A stretch of 64,000 bases of DNA from SpSt-501 sp037481615 (GCA_037481615.1 JBBFLI010000013.1), one strand, 5' to 3'. Positions 15,843-25,179 are shown, counted from the first letter of the stretch. Notes: a model not told the origin generated them from the letters alone. Numbers and translations: made by a program.

Positions 15843-17096
15843 TCAGGAAACGCGCCGGATCTCGGCGCCGAGGGCGGAAAACTTCTCTTCCAGCGCCTCG
15901 TAGCCGCGGTCGAGATGATAGACGCGGTGAATCAGGGTCGTGTTCTCGGCGACCAGCCCGGCGAGCACGAGGCAGGCGCTCGCCCGCAGGTCGCTCGCCA
16001 TGACGGGGGCGCCGGAGAGGCGCCGCACGCCGCGGACCGTCGCCGTGTCCCCCGAGATCACGATGTCGGCGCCCATGCGGCTGAGCTCGCTCACGTGGAT
16101 GAAGCGGTTTTCGAAGATCGTCTCCGCGATCACGCTCACCCCCTCGGCGACACTCATCAGCGCCATGAACTGCGCCTGCATGTCGGTCGGGAACCCCGGG
16201 TAGGGCTGGGTCTGGACATCGACGCTCTTCAACCTCTCCGGGCCGCAGACGGTGATCGTCCGCTCGCCCACCGTGATTTCGGCCCCGGCACGGCGCAGCT
16301 TGTCGATGACCGAGCCGACATGGCGCGGCTCGCAGTCGAGGATCTCGACCCGCCCTCCCGTGACCGCCGCCGCGGCGAGAAAGGTGCCGGTCTCGATGCG
16401 GTCGGGGATGATCTCCGCCTCCACCGGGTGGAGCCCCGCCACGCCTTCGACCACGATCTCGTCGCTGCCCGCGCCGCGGACGCGCGCGCCCATGCGGTTG
16501 AGAACGTCGGCCAGCGCCTTGACTTCGGGCTCGCGCGCCGCGTTGCGGAGCACGCTTCGGCCTTCGGCCAGCACCGCGGCCATGAGGACGTTTTCGGTCC
16601 CCGTGACCGTCACCCGGTCGAAGGTGAACTCGGCCCCCCGCAGCCGCCCGGGTACGGAGGCGGTGACGTAGCCGTGGTCGAGCCGGATCTCGGCCCCGAG
16701 GGCCTCCATGCCCTTGAGGTGCAGGTCGATCGGCCGCGCGCCGATCGCGCACCCCCCGGGGAGCGACACCCGGGCCCGTCCCAGCCGGGCCAGGAGCGGA
16801 CCGAGGACGAGGACCGAGGCGCGCATTTTGCGCACGAGATCGTAAGGGGCCTCGCAGCGGCTCAAGCCGGAGGTGTCGAGCGTCACCTCGTGCCCGCTGC
16901 GGGAGACGCCCACGCCGAGGGTCTCGAGCAGGCCGAGCGTGTTGTCGATGTCGCGCAGTCGGGGAACGCGCCGGTAGCGGCTCGGTCCCGAGGCGAGCAG
17001 GGAGGAAAAGAGAATCGGCAGCGCGGCGTTCTTGGACCCGCTGATGCGCACGCTTCCGGCGAGAGGGTTTCCGCCGCGAATGAGGATCTTGTCCAT
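15843..17096 (-). CDS. murA: UDP-N-acetylglucosamine 1-carboxyvinyltransferase
   Basis: A 417-residue enzyme that transfers enolpyruvate from PEP to UDP-GlcNAc, the first committed step of peptidoglycan synthesis in the cytoplasm. It has SGSKNAALPILFSSLLA near residue 20, the catalytic-loop LPGGCAIGARPIDLH with the Cys that reacts with PEP and fosfomycin, and QTQPYPGFPTDMQAQFM. Length is typical. It lies downstream of the qrc operon beyond a strong terminator, so it must have its own promoter. Confidence 0.95.
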   Translation of the reverse strand: MDKILIRGGNPLAGSVRISGSKNAALPILFSSLLASGPSRYRRVPRLRDIDNTLGLLETLGVGVSRSGHEVTLDTSGLSRCEAPYDLVRKMRASVLVLGPLLARLGRARVSLPGGCAIGARPIDLHLKGMEALGAEIRLDHGYVTASVPGRLRGAEFTFDRVTVTGTENVLMAAVLAEGRSVLRNAAREPEVKALADVLNRMGARVRGAGSDEIVVEGVAGLHPVEAEIIPDRIETGTFLAAAAVTGGRVEILDCEPRHVGSVIDKLRRAGAEITVGERTITVCGPERLKSVDVQTQPYPGFPTDMQAQFMALMSVAEGVSVIAETIFENRFIHVSELSRMGADIVISGDTATVRGVRRLSGAPVMASDLRASACLVLAGLVAENTTLIHRVYHLDRGYEALEEKFSALGAEIRRVS

Positions 17097-17140
17097 GGGG
17101 CTCCAGGGCCGGGGGCTTCGGGCCGCTTCCGGCGTCAGGG

Positions 17141-17186
17141 AAAAAAACGCGCTCTTTTCCCCTCCGTCAACGGGGGAAAAGAGCGC
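17141..17186 (-). terminator. Intrinsic terminator of the qrc operon
   Basis: A perfect 14-bp stem: GCGCTCTTTTCCCC at 17149-17162 pairs with 17173-17186 across a 10-base loop. Read on the minus strand it is followed by a G and seven T's (17148-17141). It lies 25 bases beyond the last gene of the qrc transcript and before murA. Confidence 0.9.
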
Positions 17187-17210
17187 TGCGATCGGACCCG
17201 GCGGTACGGG

Positions 17211-17375
17211 TCAATGGTGGCCGTGGCCCTCTTCCTCGCCGCGGGCCGTCTGCCAGGCGGCCCTGAGGATGCAATAGGTGAGGCCGATCCCCAGGATGGA
17301 GAGCGCATACCACAGGGCGCCGTGGAAGACGAGGTGCCCCAGGTCCCAGACCCATTCGAAGCTGAAGGGGAACAT
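17211..17375 (-). CDS. 54-residue single-span membrane protein at the end of the qrc operon
   Basis: A small protein starting FPFSFEWVWDLGHLVFHG, with one hydrophobic helix (ALWYALSILGIGLTYCIL) and a polar tail ending in Glu/Gly/His residues (GEEEGHGHH). Its ATG overlaps the TGA of qrcD by one base, so it is translationally coupled. It sits before the operon terminator, so it is probably an accessory or assembly subunit of the Qrc complex. I do not know a named family for it. The described Qrc complex has four subunits, so this would be an addition. Confidence 0.65.
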   Translation of the reverse strand: MFPFSFEWVWDLGHLVFHGALWYALSILGIGLTYCILRAAWQTARGEEEGHGHH

Positions 17376-18631
17376 CACCGGCCTCCTTCCGGGAGCGGGT
17401 TCAACTCCGGCTCCTGCGGGAAGATCGGGAGATAGCGGTAGGAAAAGGCGATCAGGATGATGCCGTAGGCGACCGGCAGGATCGTCGTGGCGAACTCCTG
17501 CCAGCTCGGGAAGTAGGTGAACCACTTCTCGAAGGGCAGCACGGGGACGGCCTGCATCTGCAGGATCATCACCCAACGGTTGAGACAGGCGCCGAGGACG
17601 GCGAGGAGCACGGCGAGGAAGAGCAGCCGGGAGTTTCTGCGCACCGAGGGGGAGACGAGCATGAGCGCGGGGAGCACGCCGCAGACAACGACCTCGGCGA
17701 TCAGGATCCAGAGCCCGTAGGCCGACCCCGGGTTGTTCGTGTAGAAATCCATGAGGGTGAAGCCCATCGCGGGGGCGGTCACCGCGGCCCAGTAGACCGT
17801 ATCCACGATCTTCGCCGTGATGTAGGTCAGGAGCATCCAGCCGGCGATCTTGGCCAAGAGATCGATCACCTCGTCCTTGACCAGCTTCTTGCGGGCGGCC
17901 ATTTCCGTGATCCGCGTCACGAGGATCGTGAAACAGGGCCCGCAGGCCGCCGCCGACCAGGTGTAGAGAAAGAAGGTCCACGGCCAGATCCCGATCCCCG
18001 AGCGGAACCCGAAGGGCCGGCCGTAAAGCACGCCGCTCACGCCCCCGAGCGAGCCCTGGTGGAAGAAGGAGAGGAAGGCGCCGGTCGCGGCGAAAACGGC
18101 CATGATGCCGTGCATGTTGTGGGCGAGGTGCCGGAAGAAGCTCACGCGCTGGAGCTGGCGGTTTTCCAGCATCAGGGGCACGTATTCGATCGTGAGCACG
18201 ATGAAGTAGCAGGTGAGGCAGAAGGCCACCTCGGTCAGCATGGAGTGGACGTTCGCGTGCCAGAAGATGAACCAGGCGCGCAGGGGCTGGCCGACATCGA
18301 TCGCCAGGATGAGCAGCGCCGAGCTGTAGCAGACGAAGCCGATCAGCACGGCGTAGTTGATGATGTTCTTGAGCTCGTCCTTGGCGAAGATGTAGCGCAG
18401 CAGCCCCGTGAAGAAGGCCCCGCCGCCCAGGGCGATGACCGCCAGATCCGCCCAGATCCAGAGGGCGAAGCCGTAGGCGTTGTTCATGTTCGTCTGGTTC
18501 AGTCCCTTGATGTAGATCAGGAACATCGCCACGACGCCCCACAAGAGCACCGCGCCCACGACCGCGATGAAGACGAGGAACCGACCGAGCGGGCAGCGCT
18601 CGACTCCCTTGGGTATCAGAGCGGAATCCAT
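17375..18631 (-). CDS. qrcD: Menaquinone reductase, NrfD-like membrane subunit QrcD
   Basis: A 418-residue integral membrane protein of the NrfD/PsrC family with about ten membrane helices. It begins with a short cytoplasmic stretch before a helix near residue 20 and contains a YTWSAAACGPCFTILV segment and a late SYRYLPIFPQEPELNPLPEGG. QrcD is the quinone-binding subunit of the Qrc complex, which passes electrons from periplasmic type I cytochrome c3 to menaquinone in sulfate reducers. Order and orientation (qrcA, B, C, D) are canonical, and it overlaps the small downstream gene by one base. Confidence 0.85.
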   Translation of the reverse strand: MDSALIPKGVERCPLGRFLVFIAVVGAVLLWGVVAMFLIYIKGLNQTNMNNAYGFALWIWADLAVIALGGGAFFTGLLRYIFAKDELKNIINYAVLIGFVCYSSALLILAIDVGQPLRAWFIFWHANVHSMLTEVAFCLTCYFIVLTIEYVPLMLENRQLQRVSFFRHLAHNMHGIMAVFAATGAFLSFFHQGSLGGVSGVLYGRPFGFRSGIGIWPWTFFLYTWSAAACGPCFTILVTRITEMAARKKLVKDEVIDLLAKIAGWMLLTYITAKIVDTVYWAAVTAPAMGFTLMDFYTNNPGSAYGLWILIAEVVVCGVLPALMLVSPSVRRNSRLLFLAVLLAVLGACLNRWVMILQMQAVPVLPFEKWFTYFPSWQEFATTILPVAYGIILIAFSYRYLPIFPQEPELNPLPEGGR

Positions 18632-18707
18632 GACTGTTCCACCTCGTCGCCGGTTGGGGAGGGATGCGGCCCGCGCTCGCCGCGCGAAGCCTCGCCCCTC
18701 CGATCCT

Positions 18708-19493
18708 TCAGGTCTTCTGGATCTCGTTGTCGCCCGCCCGGCGCACCCAGTCCCGGCGGGTCAGATAGTACACCTTGGGGTTGGTCCCCAGGCGCTCGAG
18801 CAGGCGGAAGGCCTGCGGGTTGCGCGGCCGGCCGCCGTGGGCCGGGTCCGGCTTCACGATCTGGTGCACGCGGTGCGCGGGGTTGTTCAGGTCCCCGAAG
18901 ACGATCGCCCCGGCCGGGCAGGCCTGGGTGCAGGCCGTCTGGTACTCCTCCTCGGCGAGCTCCCGCCGGCCCTCCACGTAGGCCCGGTTGAGCGCCGTCT
19001 GGTAGCGGCTGTAGCAGAAGCTGCACTTCTCGACCACCCCGCGCATGCGGACGGAGACATCGGGGTTGAGCGCGCGCTCCATCCCCTCGGGCCACACCGG
19101 GTCCCACCAGTTGAACTGCCGCACGTGGTAGGGGCAGGCGGCCATGCAATAACGGCAGCCGAAGCAGCGGGTGTAGATCTGGCTGACGATCCCCGTGTGC
19201 ATGTCGTAATCGGTCGCCGTGGCCGGGCAGACCGAAACGCAGGGGGAGTGCCCGTGTTCGCCCTCGCAATGCTGGCAGGGCCGGGGCAGGAAACACTCCT
19301 CGGCGTGCGGGAAGGGCTTGCCGTTGCTCAGGCGGTAGACTTGCATCCAGGAAACGCTGAGCAGCTTGTCGGTGTCGTCGTCGCGGAAGGGGATGTTGTT
19401 TTCGGCCATGCAGGCCACCATGCAGGCGCCGCAGCCGGTGCACTTGTCGAGGTCGATCACCATCCCGTAACGCTTGTTCTTCGGCCGGTTCAT
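18708..19493 (-). CDS. qrcC: Menaquinone reductase, iron-sulfur subunit QrcC
   Basis: A 261-residue ferredoxin-type subunit of the DmsB/PsrB class. Cys groups in order are KCTGCGACMVACMAEN near residue 17, CQHCEGEHGHSPCVSVCP near 75, RCFGCRYCMAACPY near 112, and KCSFCYSR with a later CTQACPAGAI, enough for four cubane clusters. It relays electrons between the QrcB/QrcA periplasmic part and QrcD. Some spacings (the long CEGEHGHSPC) are unusual, as is known for Qrc. There is no own signal peptide; export with the Tat substrate QrcB is expected. It lies 56 bases after qrcB. Confidence 0.85.
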   Translation of the reverse strand: MNRPKNKRYGMVIDLDKCTGCGACMVACMAENNIPFRDDDTDKLLSVSWMQVYRLSNGKPFPHAEECFLPRPCQHCEGEHGHSPCVSVCPATATDYDMHTGIVSQIYTRCFGCRYCMAACPYHVRQFNWWDPVWPEGMERALNPDVSVRMRGVVEKCSFCYSRYQTALNRAYVEGRRELAEEEYQTACTQACPAGAIVFGDLNNPAHRVHQIVKPDPAHGGRPRNPQAFRLLERLGTNPKVYYLTRRDWVRRAGDNEIQKT

Positions 19494-19549
19494 GCGCTAA
19501 CCCCTGTCTCGCCCGAGTGTTCGGATCGATCGCGGATCGAAACGTCCCT

Positions 19550-21748
19550 TCATGCCCTCTCCAGCCTGGCGCGGATCCCCCAGCCGGCCTCGAAGCCGGA
19601 GGGGTCCTCGACGGCGGCGAGCAGCCGGTTCGTGCTGACGCCCCTGCCGGCAAGAAAACGGTCGTGCGCCTCGCGGCCGAGACCCCGGGCCATTCCGATC
19701 AGACCGGGGCGGATCCCCTCGGTCAGGTACAGCTTGACCCGGGCCTCGCCCCGGGGCGTGACGAGCCGCGCGTCCGCTCCGTCGGCCAGGCCGAGGTCGC
19801 GCGCCGTCTGCGGGTGGATCTCGACCCGGATGTCGTTCTTCCAGAGGATCTCGCTCTCGAGGGCCTTGACCAGGAAAGGCGGCGTTCCCAGGGCGGCGGT
19901 GAGCCGCAGGCTGTCGTAGGGGACGAGCGTGAGCTTGAAGACGCCGGGGTCGCCCGGTGCCGGCAGCGGTCGGAACTCCGCCAGCCGCTTGAGGTCGGCG
20001 TTTCCGAACTCGAACCGGCGGCTCGCCGTCTCGAAGGGCTGCGGCTTGAAGGACTCGTCGATGGCGAAGCCGTTCCTGCGCAGCGGCTCCCAGGACGCGG
20101 CGAACGTCTGCCGCAGGCAAACCTCGTGGCTCTCCCACGGGAAGGCCGCGCGGAGCGTCCCCCCCAGCCTCCGCGCCAGGCGGATGACCACGTCCCCCGT
20201 CGGCATCGTCGCCAGGCGGGGGGCGACCACCGGCCGGGCAAGCCCGATCACGGGCTTCGGGAAGCCCGCCGCCCCGGGGACATCCTCCCAGCGCTCCAGG
20301 TACGTGGGGGCGGGGAGCACGTAGTGGGCCGCGGCCGCCGTTTCATCGAAGAAAGAGGAAAAGCTCACGAGCAGCGGAACCCGGGCGAAGGCCTTCGCCG
20401 TGCGCTCGCTGTCGGGCAGGCTGTAGAGCGGGTTCCCGCCGCTCACGAAGAGGACCCGGACCGCCGGCTTCTCCCCCTCGAGCAGCGCCTCGGGCAGCCG
20501 GTTGAGGAGATAGCGGGCGAGCGGGAAGCGATCGGAGCCGGCGCCGTCCACGCGCGGCGTCTGCATCCCTTTCGAGGCGACGGCGTCCATCTCCGGCTCC
20601 GGCCAGCGGATGTACTCCGGCTCGGGCACGGCGATGACCCCCCCCTCCACGTTCACGCTCCCGACGAGCGCGTTCAGGAAGTGGACGGCGAGCGTCTCCT
20701 GCAGGCCGCCGGGGACCCTTCCCGCCCCCCGGCCGCAGACGGCGAGCGGCCGCTCGGCCGCGGCGAAGGCGCGGGCGAGCTCGACCACGGTCTTCGCCTC
20801 GAGGCCCGTCGCCTGGGCGACGGCCTCGGGCGCGTAGGCCTCCCGCAGGGCGTTTCGCCTCAGATCCTCCAGGCCGGTCGTGCGCGAGGCGACGAAGGGC
20901 TTGCGCTCGAGCCCCTCCTTGAGGATCACATGGATCAGCCCAAAGGCGAGCGTTGCCTCGCTTCCGGGCAGGATGGGCAGCCACTGGTCGGCCTGGGCCG
21001 CGGTCTTGGAAAGGCGGGGTTCGACCTGGACGAAGCGGCCGTTGCGGTCCCTGACCGCCCCACAGGCGCGGAAGACGAAGGGCGGGGTGCCCCAGCCCTC
21101 GAGCAATCCGCTGCCCAGGCTGAGCAGGAAACTCGTCCGCTCGAGATCGAAGCCGGCCGTGGCCCGCTGCCCCTGGGTCAGGTAAAGGGCTGTTTCCCAG
21201 GCGTCCTGCGCCGAGGGGGTGCGGATGAAGTTCGGCGAGCCGTAGACGGTGAGGAAACGACGGATGAGCTCGGCCGTGGTGCCGCGGTCGGTGTCCGCGA
21301 TCCAGGCCACCGCCTCGGGCGACCCGGCCTCCCGCAGCTCGCGCAGCTCGCCGGCGATCTCACCGATCGCCTGCTCCCAGGAGACCGGGACGAAACGGCC
21401 GTCGACTTTTTTGAGCGGCTGCCGCACGCGCCAGGGGCTATAGAGAAGCTGAGCGCCCGCCGCCCCGAGGGGACAGATCCCGCCGCGGTTGACGGGGTGG
21501 TCTTTGCGCCCCTCGATCTTGACGACCCGGTCTTCCACGCGCCGCACCCGGATGCCGCAGCCGCCCGGGCAGAGCGTGCACGTCGAGGCGACGTAGGTCG
21601 TCTCCCCCTTGGGCGGAACGGGGGTCCAGGGCCAGTTCTGCGTCCAGATCGAAATATCGTCGGTCAGTTTCCAGGGCAGCGGGGAAAGCGCCGTGCCCGC
21701 CGCACCGCCGAGTACGAATGCGAGGAAGCTGCGTCGGTCGATCTTCAT
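19550..21748 (-). CDS. qrcB: Menaquinone reductase, molybdopterin-oxidoreductase-like subunit QrcB
   Basis: A 732-residue member of the DMSO-reductase superfamily. A twin-arginine signal (IDRRSFLAFVLGG) opens the protein. A 4Fe-4S motif follows (CTLCPGGCGIRV with a later GGICPLG). The rest has the layered MoCo-family fold, e.g. CGRGAGRVPGG and FVSGGNPLYSLPDSERT. In the characterised Qrc complex the equivalent subunit lacks a bound Mo cofactor; whether this one does cannot be told here. The ATG at 21748 is preferred over the GTG three codons upstream because AAGGGG lies at proper spacing. Confidence 0.85.
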   Translation of the reverse strand: MKIDRRSFLAFVLGGAAGTALSPLPWKLTDDISIWTQNWPWTPVPPKGETTYVASTCTLCPGGCGIRVRRVEDRVVKIEGRKDHPVNRGGICPLGAAGAQLLYSPWRVRQPLKKVDGRFVPVSWEQAIGEIAGELRELREAGSPEAVAWIADTDRGTTAELIRRFLTVYGSPNFIRTPSAQDAWETALYLTQGQRATAGFDLERTSFLLSLGSGLLEGWGTPPFVFRACGAVRDRNGRFVQVEPRLSKTAAQADQWLPILPGSEATLAFGLIHVILKEGLERKPFVASRTTGLEDLRRNALREAYAPEAVAQATGLEAKTVVELARAFAAAERPLAVCGRGAGRVPGGLQETLAVHFLNALVGSVNVEGGVIAVPEPEYIRWPEPEMDAVASKGMQTPRVDGAGSDRFPLARYLLNRLPEALLEGEKPAVRVLFVSGGNPLYSLPDSERTAKAFARVPLLVSFSSFFDETAAAAHYVLPAPTYLERWEDVPGAAGFPKPVIGLARPVVAPRLATMPTGDVVIRLARRLGGTLRAAFPWESHEVCLRQTFAASWEPLRRNGFAIDESFKPQPFETASRRFEFGNADLKRLAEFRPLPAPGDPGVFKLTLVPYDSLRLTAALGTPPFLVKALESEILWKNDIRVEIHPQTARDLGLADGADARLVTPRGEARVKLYLTEGIRPGLIGMARGLGREAHDRFLAGRGVSTNRLLAAVEDPSGFEAGWGIRARLERA

Positions 21749-21799
21749 CCGGTCCACCCCTTGTGCGGCGCCAAGCCGCCGATGCCGGTTGGAGGGGGT

Positions 21800-22477
21800 T
21801 CACTTGTGGCAGACGAAACAGCCGTCCTTCTGCGTTTGCACGCTGCCGCCCGGCACGCGGGCCTGGGCGTGGCATTCGGCGCAATCGTCCATCTTCATGC
21901 GGTCCCAGGAGTTGCGCTTGATCCCGGCGATGTTCCACCCCCAGATGTCCCGGCTGTAGCCGGTAATGCGGTTTTCCTGGTAGGGCCTCAGGCTCGTGGA
22001 CTCCCCCATCGGCCCGTGGCAGACCGCGCAGTCGATGCCGCCCATGCGCACGTGGGCCGCATGGGAGAAGAAGACGCAGTCCGGCTGCCGCGCGTAGACG
22101 AGCCAGGGGACCTCGCGGCCGGGCTTCACGTATTCCTCCACGAAGCGGATCTCCTCCGGGTCGTCGCTGTTCGCCTCGCGGTGGCACTCGACGCACTGGG
22201 CGAGCTTGGGGGCTCCGGAGAAGCTGCCGTCTTCGCGGAAGAAATGGCAGCTCGCGCAGCCGTGGTCGACGATCTCGTTGTGCAGCGCGTGGTTGAAATC
22301 GACCGGCTGGCGTTTTTCGGAGTAGAGCAGGGCCGGGAAGGCGATCCAGCCGACGAGCAGGCTGGCCGCCAGCCCGAGAATGAAAAAGAGGATGATCGCC
22401 GCTCCGGCGCCATCCCCTTTTTCTGCTTTTTCCGACTCCGACCGCGATGATGGTGCAGACGATTTCGGCTCTTCCAT
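21800..22477 (-). CDS. qrcA: Multiheme cytochrome c subunit QrcA
   Basis: A 225-residue protein with an N-terminal membrane anchor (residues about 26-48, AAIILFFILGLAASLL) after a Ser-rich cytoplasmic tail. The periplasmic part carries five CXXCH heme sites: CASCH, CVECH, CAVCH, CAECH and CFVCH. QrcA accepts electrons from type I cytochrome c3 and feeds QrcB. The described Desulfovibrio subunit has six hemes; only five classical motifs are visible here, although CVFFSH might replace one. It is the first gene of the operon, behind a good promoter. Confidence 0.85.
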   Translation of the reverse strand: MEEPKSSAPSSRSESEKAEKGDGAGAAIILFFILGLAASLLVGWIAFPALLYSEKRQPVDFNHALHNEIVDHGCASCHFFREDGSFSGAPKLAQCVECHREANSDDPEEIRFVEEYVKPGREVPWLVYARQPDCVFFSHAAHVRMGGIDCAVCHGPMGESTSLRPYQENRITGYSRDIWGWNIAGIKRNSWDRMKMDDCAECHAQARVPGGSVQTQKDGCFVCHK

Positions 22478-22588
22478 GGACACCCCGTCGCGCTGTGGTT
22501 GGTGAAGAATCTGCGGCGTGATGCACCCGCCGCCCGGACGTGTCGCCTGCCTGCCGGTCGGCGCCGGCGGATGCGAAATCGAGACGGT

Positions 22589-22618
22589 TCTGTACCCCAA
22601 CCGTTTCCCGCTTGTCAA
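22589..22618 (-). promoter_or_regulatory. Promoter of the qrc operon
   Basis: On the minus strand a perfect TTGACA (22618-22613) and TACAGA (22594-22589) are spaced by 18 bases, about 110 bases before qrcA. It lies between ccsA and qrcA, so the cytochrome-maturation genes and qrc can be transcribed separately. Confidence 0.55.
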
Positions 22619-22636
22619 GCATCGCGCCGGGCCGTT

Positions 22637-23476
22637 TCAGCCCGGCGATTGGTAGCTGTGCAACCCCGGAAGCAGGTTCACGCCGAAGTAGGTGAAGAGC
22701 ACGGCGCCGAAGCCGACGAGCGAAAGGACGGCGATCCGCCGGCCCCGCCAGCCGCTCACCAGGCGCGCATGCAGCAGGGTCGCGTAGACGAACCAGGTGA
22801 TGAGCGACCAGGTCTCCTTCGGGTCCCAGCCCCAGTAGCGGCCCCAGGCGGTGTTCGCCCAGACGGCCCCGGTGATGATGCCCGCGGTGAGGAAGAGAAA
22901 CCCGAAGACGACGAGGCGGTGGGTCCACTCGTCGAGCAGCGGGGGCTCGGGGAGCCGCGCCGCCAAGCGGCCGGGCGCCGCGCGGCGGGTGCGCAGGAGA
23001 TACATCAGGCTCACGCCGAAGGCCACGGCGAAGGCCGCGTATCCGACGAAGCAGGTGACCACATGGGCGATCAGCCAGTTGCTCTTCAAGGCGGGGATCA
23101 ACGGCTGGATGCGGTCGGAGATGTTGGGGGAGAGCGAGGCGTAGGCGAGGGCGAGAAAGGCGAACGGCGCGGAAAAGGCCCCGATCACGCGGCTGCCCGA
23201 GCGCCGCTCGACCACGAGATGCACAAGAATGATCATGCCCGCGAAGAAGACGAGCGATTCATACAGGTTGGAAAGCGGCGCATGGCCCATGCCCAGCCGG
23301 TAGGACTCCGCCCAGCGCAGAAAGAAGCCCGCGGTGTTCGCCGCCAGCCCGACGGCCGCCGCCCCCGTGGCCGGGGCCTCGAGGCGGCGGCGGTGGAACA
23401 CCCAGGCCGCCACGTAGAGAAACGCGGCGAGGCCGTAGATCCAGGTGGTGGCCGAGAGCAGGATCGAGCTGGTCAT
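22637..23476 (-). CDS. ccsA: Cytochrome c biogenesis protein CcsA/ResC (System II heme handling)
   Basis: A 279-residue polytopic protein. The tryptophan-rich WWD motif (WANTAWGRYWGWDPKETWS) near residue 210 and flanking His residues form the external heme site. Paired with ResB it exports heme and ligates it to apocytochromes. The ATG at 23476 is chosen because AAGGAA lies 9 bases upstream; the alternative at 23497 overlaps resB sequence but has no ribosome site. It directly precedes the qrcA cytochrome gene, one of its likely substrates. Confidence 0.88.
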   Translation of the reverse strand: MTSSILLSATTWIYGLAAFLYVAAWVFHRRRLEAPATGAAAVGLAANTAGFFLRWAESYRLGMGHAPLSNLYESLVFFAGMIILVHLVVERRSGSRVIGAFSAPFAFLALAYASLSPNISDRIQPLIPALKSNWLIAHVVTCFVGYAAFAVAFGVSLMYLLRTRRAAPGRLAARLPEPPLLDEWTHRLVVFGFLFLTAGIITGAVWANTAWGRYWGWDPKETWSLITWFVYATLLHARLVSGWRGRRIAVLSLVGFGAVLFTYFGVNLLPGLHSYQSPG

Positions 23477-23489
23477 GGGGAGGGTTCCT

Positions 23490-24863
23490 TCAGACATTGC
23501 ACAGACGGCGGAGCTCCTGCGCCAGGCGCTCGACCGCGGGGGGCAGCGCCAGGCGGTTCTTGTTGGCGGTCATCGCGAGCGAGACCCGGCTTCCGCCCCC
23601 GTGGGGCTCGAGCCGCAGGCCGACCTGGCGATGACTGCGGAAAAAGGTGACATAGCAGCCGATCAGCATCAGGACGAAGCCGGCATAGACCACGGGGACG
23701 CCGGGGTCGCGGTTCACCTGGAGCCCCGTGGAATAGCGCTGTTTCACTTCCTCGACGGCGATCACGACCTCACCGCGGCGCATGCGGTCGAAAGTGGGGA
23801 AGCGGATCGGGAGCAGCACCTCGACCGGCTCCCCCTGCGGCGGCACGAGCCGCCCGACAAAGGCGTCGCCGACCGGGCTGCCGCGAAAGCTCGCATTCGG
23901 CCGCTGGTCGAGAAGCACGAAGGTCCCCAGCCCCTCGGGGATCGCAAACTCGTCGCCCGGCTTCATCTCCCGGGTGTAGACCATGCCCGTGTCGCGGCTG
24001 GTGAAGCTCAGGCGCACTTCGCGGCCGGGGAGCGTTCCGTAGCTCGACTGGTAGATCGTGATCCCCCGGTACTCGAGGGGGTCGTTCACGAGGATGTCGC
24101 GACGCAGAACCTCACGGCCCTCCTCGAGAATCACGAGGCGGGAGCGGAACTCGCTCGGCGCGCCCGACGGGTAGAAACTCACCTGGAAGCTCTCGCAGCG
24201 GATCGCAAACGGCAGCCGGATCCGCTCGCCGGTGTTGCGCAACTGGATCGTCTGTACGGTTTCGCCCTCGGGGATGTTCACGAAGCCGTCGAAGCCGAAA
24301 CGCGAGCCGATCAGCCCGCCGAGCAGCAGCAGCAATACGCTGCCGTGCACCGCGTAGACCCCCCAGCGCGACCAGCGCCCGGACTCGGCGAAAAGAAACC
24401 GCCCCCCGGTTTCCGTCCCACGCCCCTCTACCCGGCCGACGCGGCGGCGGATCAGCGGCTCGAAAAGCGCGGCGAGGGCGGCGGGGTCCTGCGGCGCCTC
24501 GAAGGTCATCCGGGCCTCGACCCCCTCGAAGCGCCGGGGCTCGGGGGGCGGAAGCTTCCCGGCGAGCAGCGCCCACTGCCGCGAGATCCGCTCGGCCGAA
24601 CAGACGATGAGATTGACGGCGAGCAGAAGGACGAGGATCTGGAACCACCACGAATGGTACATGTCGAAGAGGTCGAGCGCCCGGAAGAAGCGGTAGCCCG
24701 TATCGCCGAAGATCGCGCGATAGGTCGCCGGCGCCTCGTTCTGGGGGATCAGGGTGCCGAGGATCGAGGTCGCCGCGAGCAGAAGCAAAAGGACGATCGT
24801 GAGGCGAAGCGAGGCGAACCCGTCCCAGAGGGCCGACCCGAGAGAGGGGCGGGAAGCGTTCAT
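23490..24863 (-). CDS. resB: Cytochrome c biogenesis protein ResB
   Basis: A 457-residue System II partner of CcsA. Hydrophobic helices occur near residues 20-42, 75-95, 165-185 and close to the C-terminus (VVYAGFVLMLIGCYVTFF), with a large external domain between the third and the last. The ResB signatures LIPQNEAP, YHSWWFQILV and the DPLEYRGITIYQSSYG segment are present. Length is normal. It lies 13 bases upstream of ccsA in the same direction. The ATG at 24863 opens the first helix; upstream frame is Arg-rich and not convincing. Confidence 0.88.
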   Translation of the reverse strand: MNASRPSLGSALWDGFASLRLTIVLLLLLAATSILGTLIPQNEAPATYRAIFGDTGYRFFRALDLFDMYHSWWFQILVLLLAVNLIVCSAERISRQWALLAGKLPPPEPRRFEGVEARMTFEAPQDPAALAALFEPLIRRRVGRVEGRGTETGGRFLFAESGRWSRWGVYAVHGSVLLLLLGGLIGSRFGFDGFVNIPEGETVQTIQLRNTGERIRLPFAIRCESFQVSFYPSGAPSEFRSRLVILEEGREVLRRDILVNDPLEYRGITIYQSSYGTLPGREVRLSFTSRDTGMVYTREMKPGDEFAIPEGLGTFVLLDQRPNASFRGSPVGDAFVGRLVPPQGEPVEVLLPIRFPTFDRMRRGEVVIAVEEVKQRYSTGLQVNRDPGVPVVYAGFVLMLIGCYVTFFRSHRQVGLRLEPHGGGSRVSLAMTANKNRLALPPAVERLAQELRRLCNV

Positions 24864-25179
24864 GCGCCCGCGGCTCCGCCGGAAGCGATGGCAGGGGGAC
24901 CCGCCGGGGGGAAAGACGGCGATGGATGGGAAAAACGCATGCGGGGGAAAACGATACCTCGTCGTGTCATTTCCCGCCCTGATAGAGCAGACCGCCTGCG
25001 ATGTCAATCGACGGCGGGTCTGTTCGCCCGGCGGCTTCGCTTTCGGCGACAGGGGGCACGCACCGGCGCGCGCCGGGGTTGCGCGGGGCAAAAAGCAGCT
25101 GACCGGCCGCGTCCTTTGTGATAGGGGTTGGGGCGGGTGGGGTTTCCCCGCCCGATCGTTTTCCCGACGGGATGCCTCC

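Noticed and set aside
13388..22450. Several very long plus-strand frames (e.g. 13388-16003, 15714-17435, 19517-22450)
   Set aside because: Each is antisense to a firmly identified gene (comEC, murA, qrcB/qrcA) and shows no domain or hydrophobic pattern.
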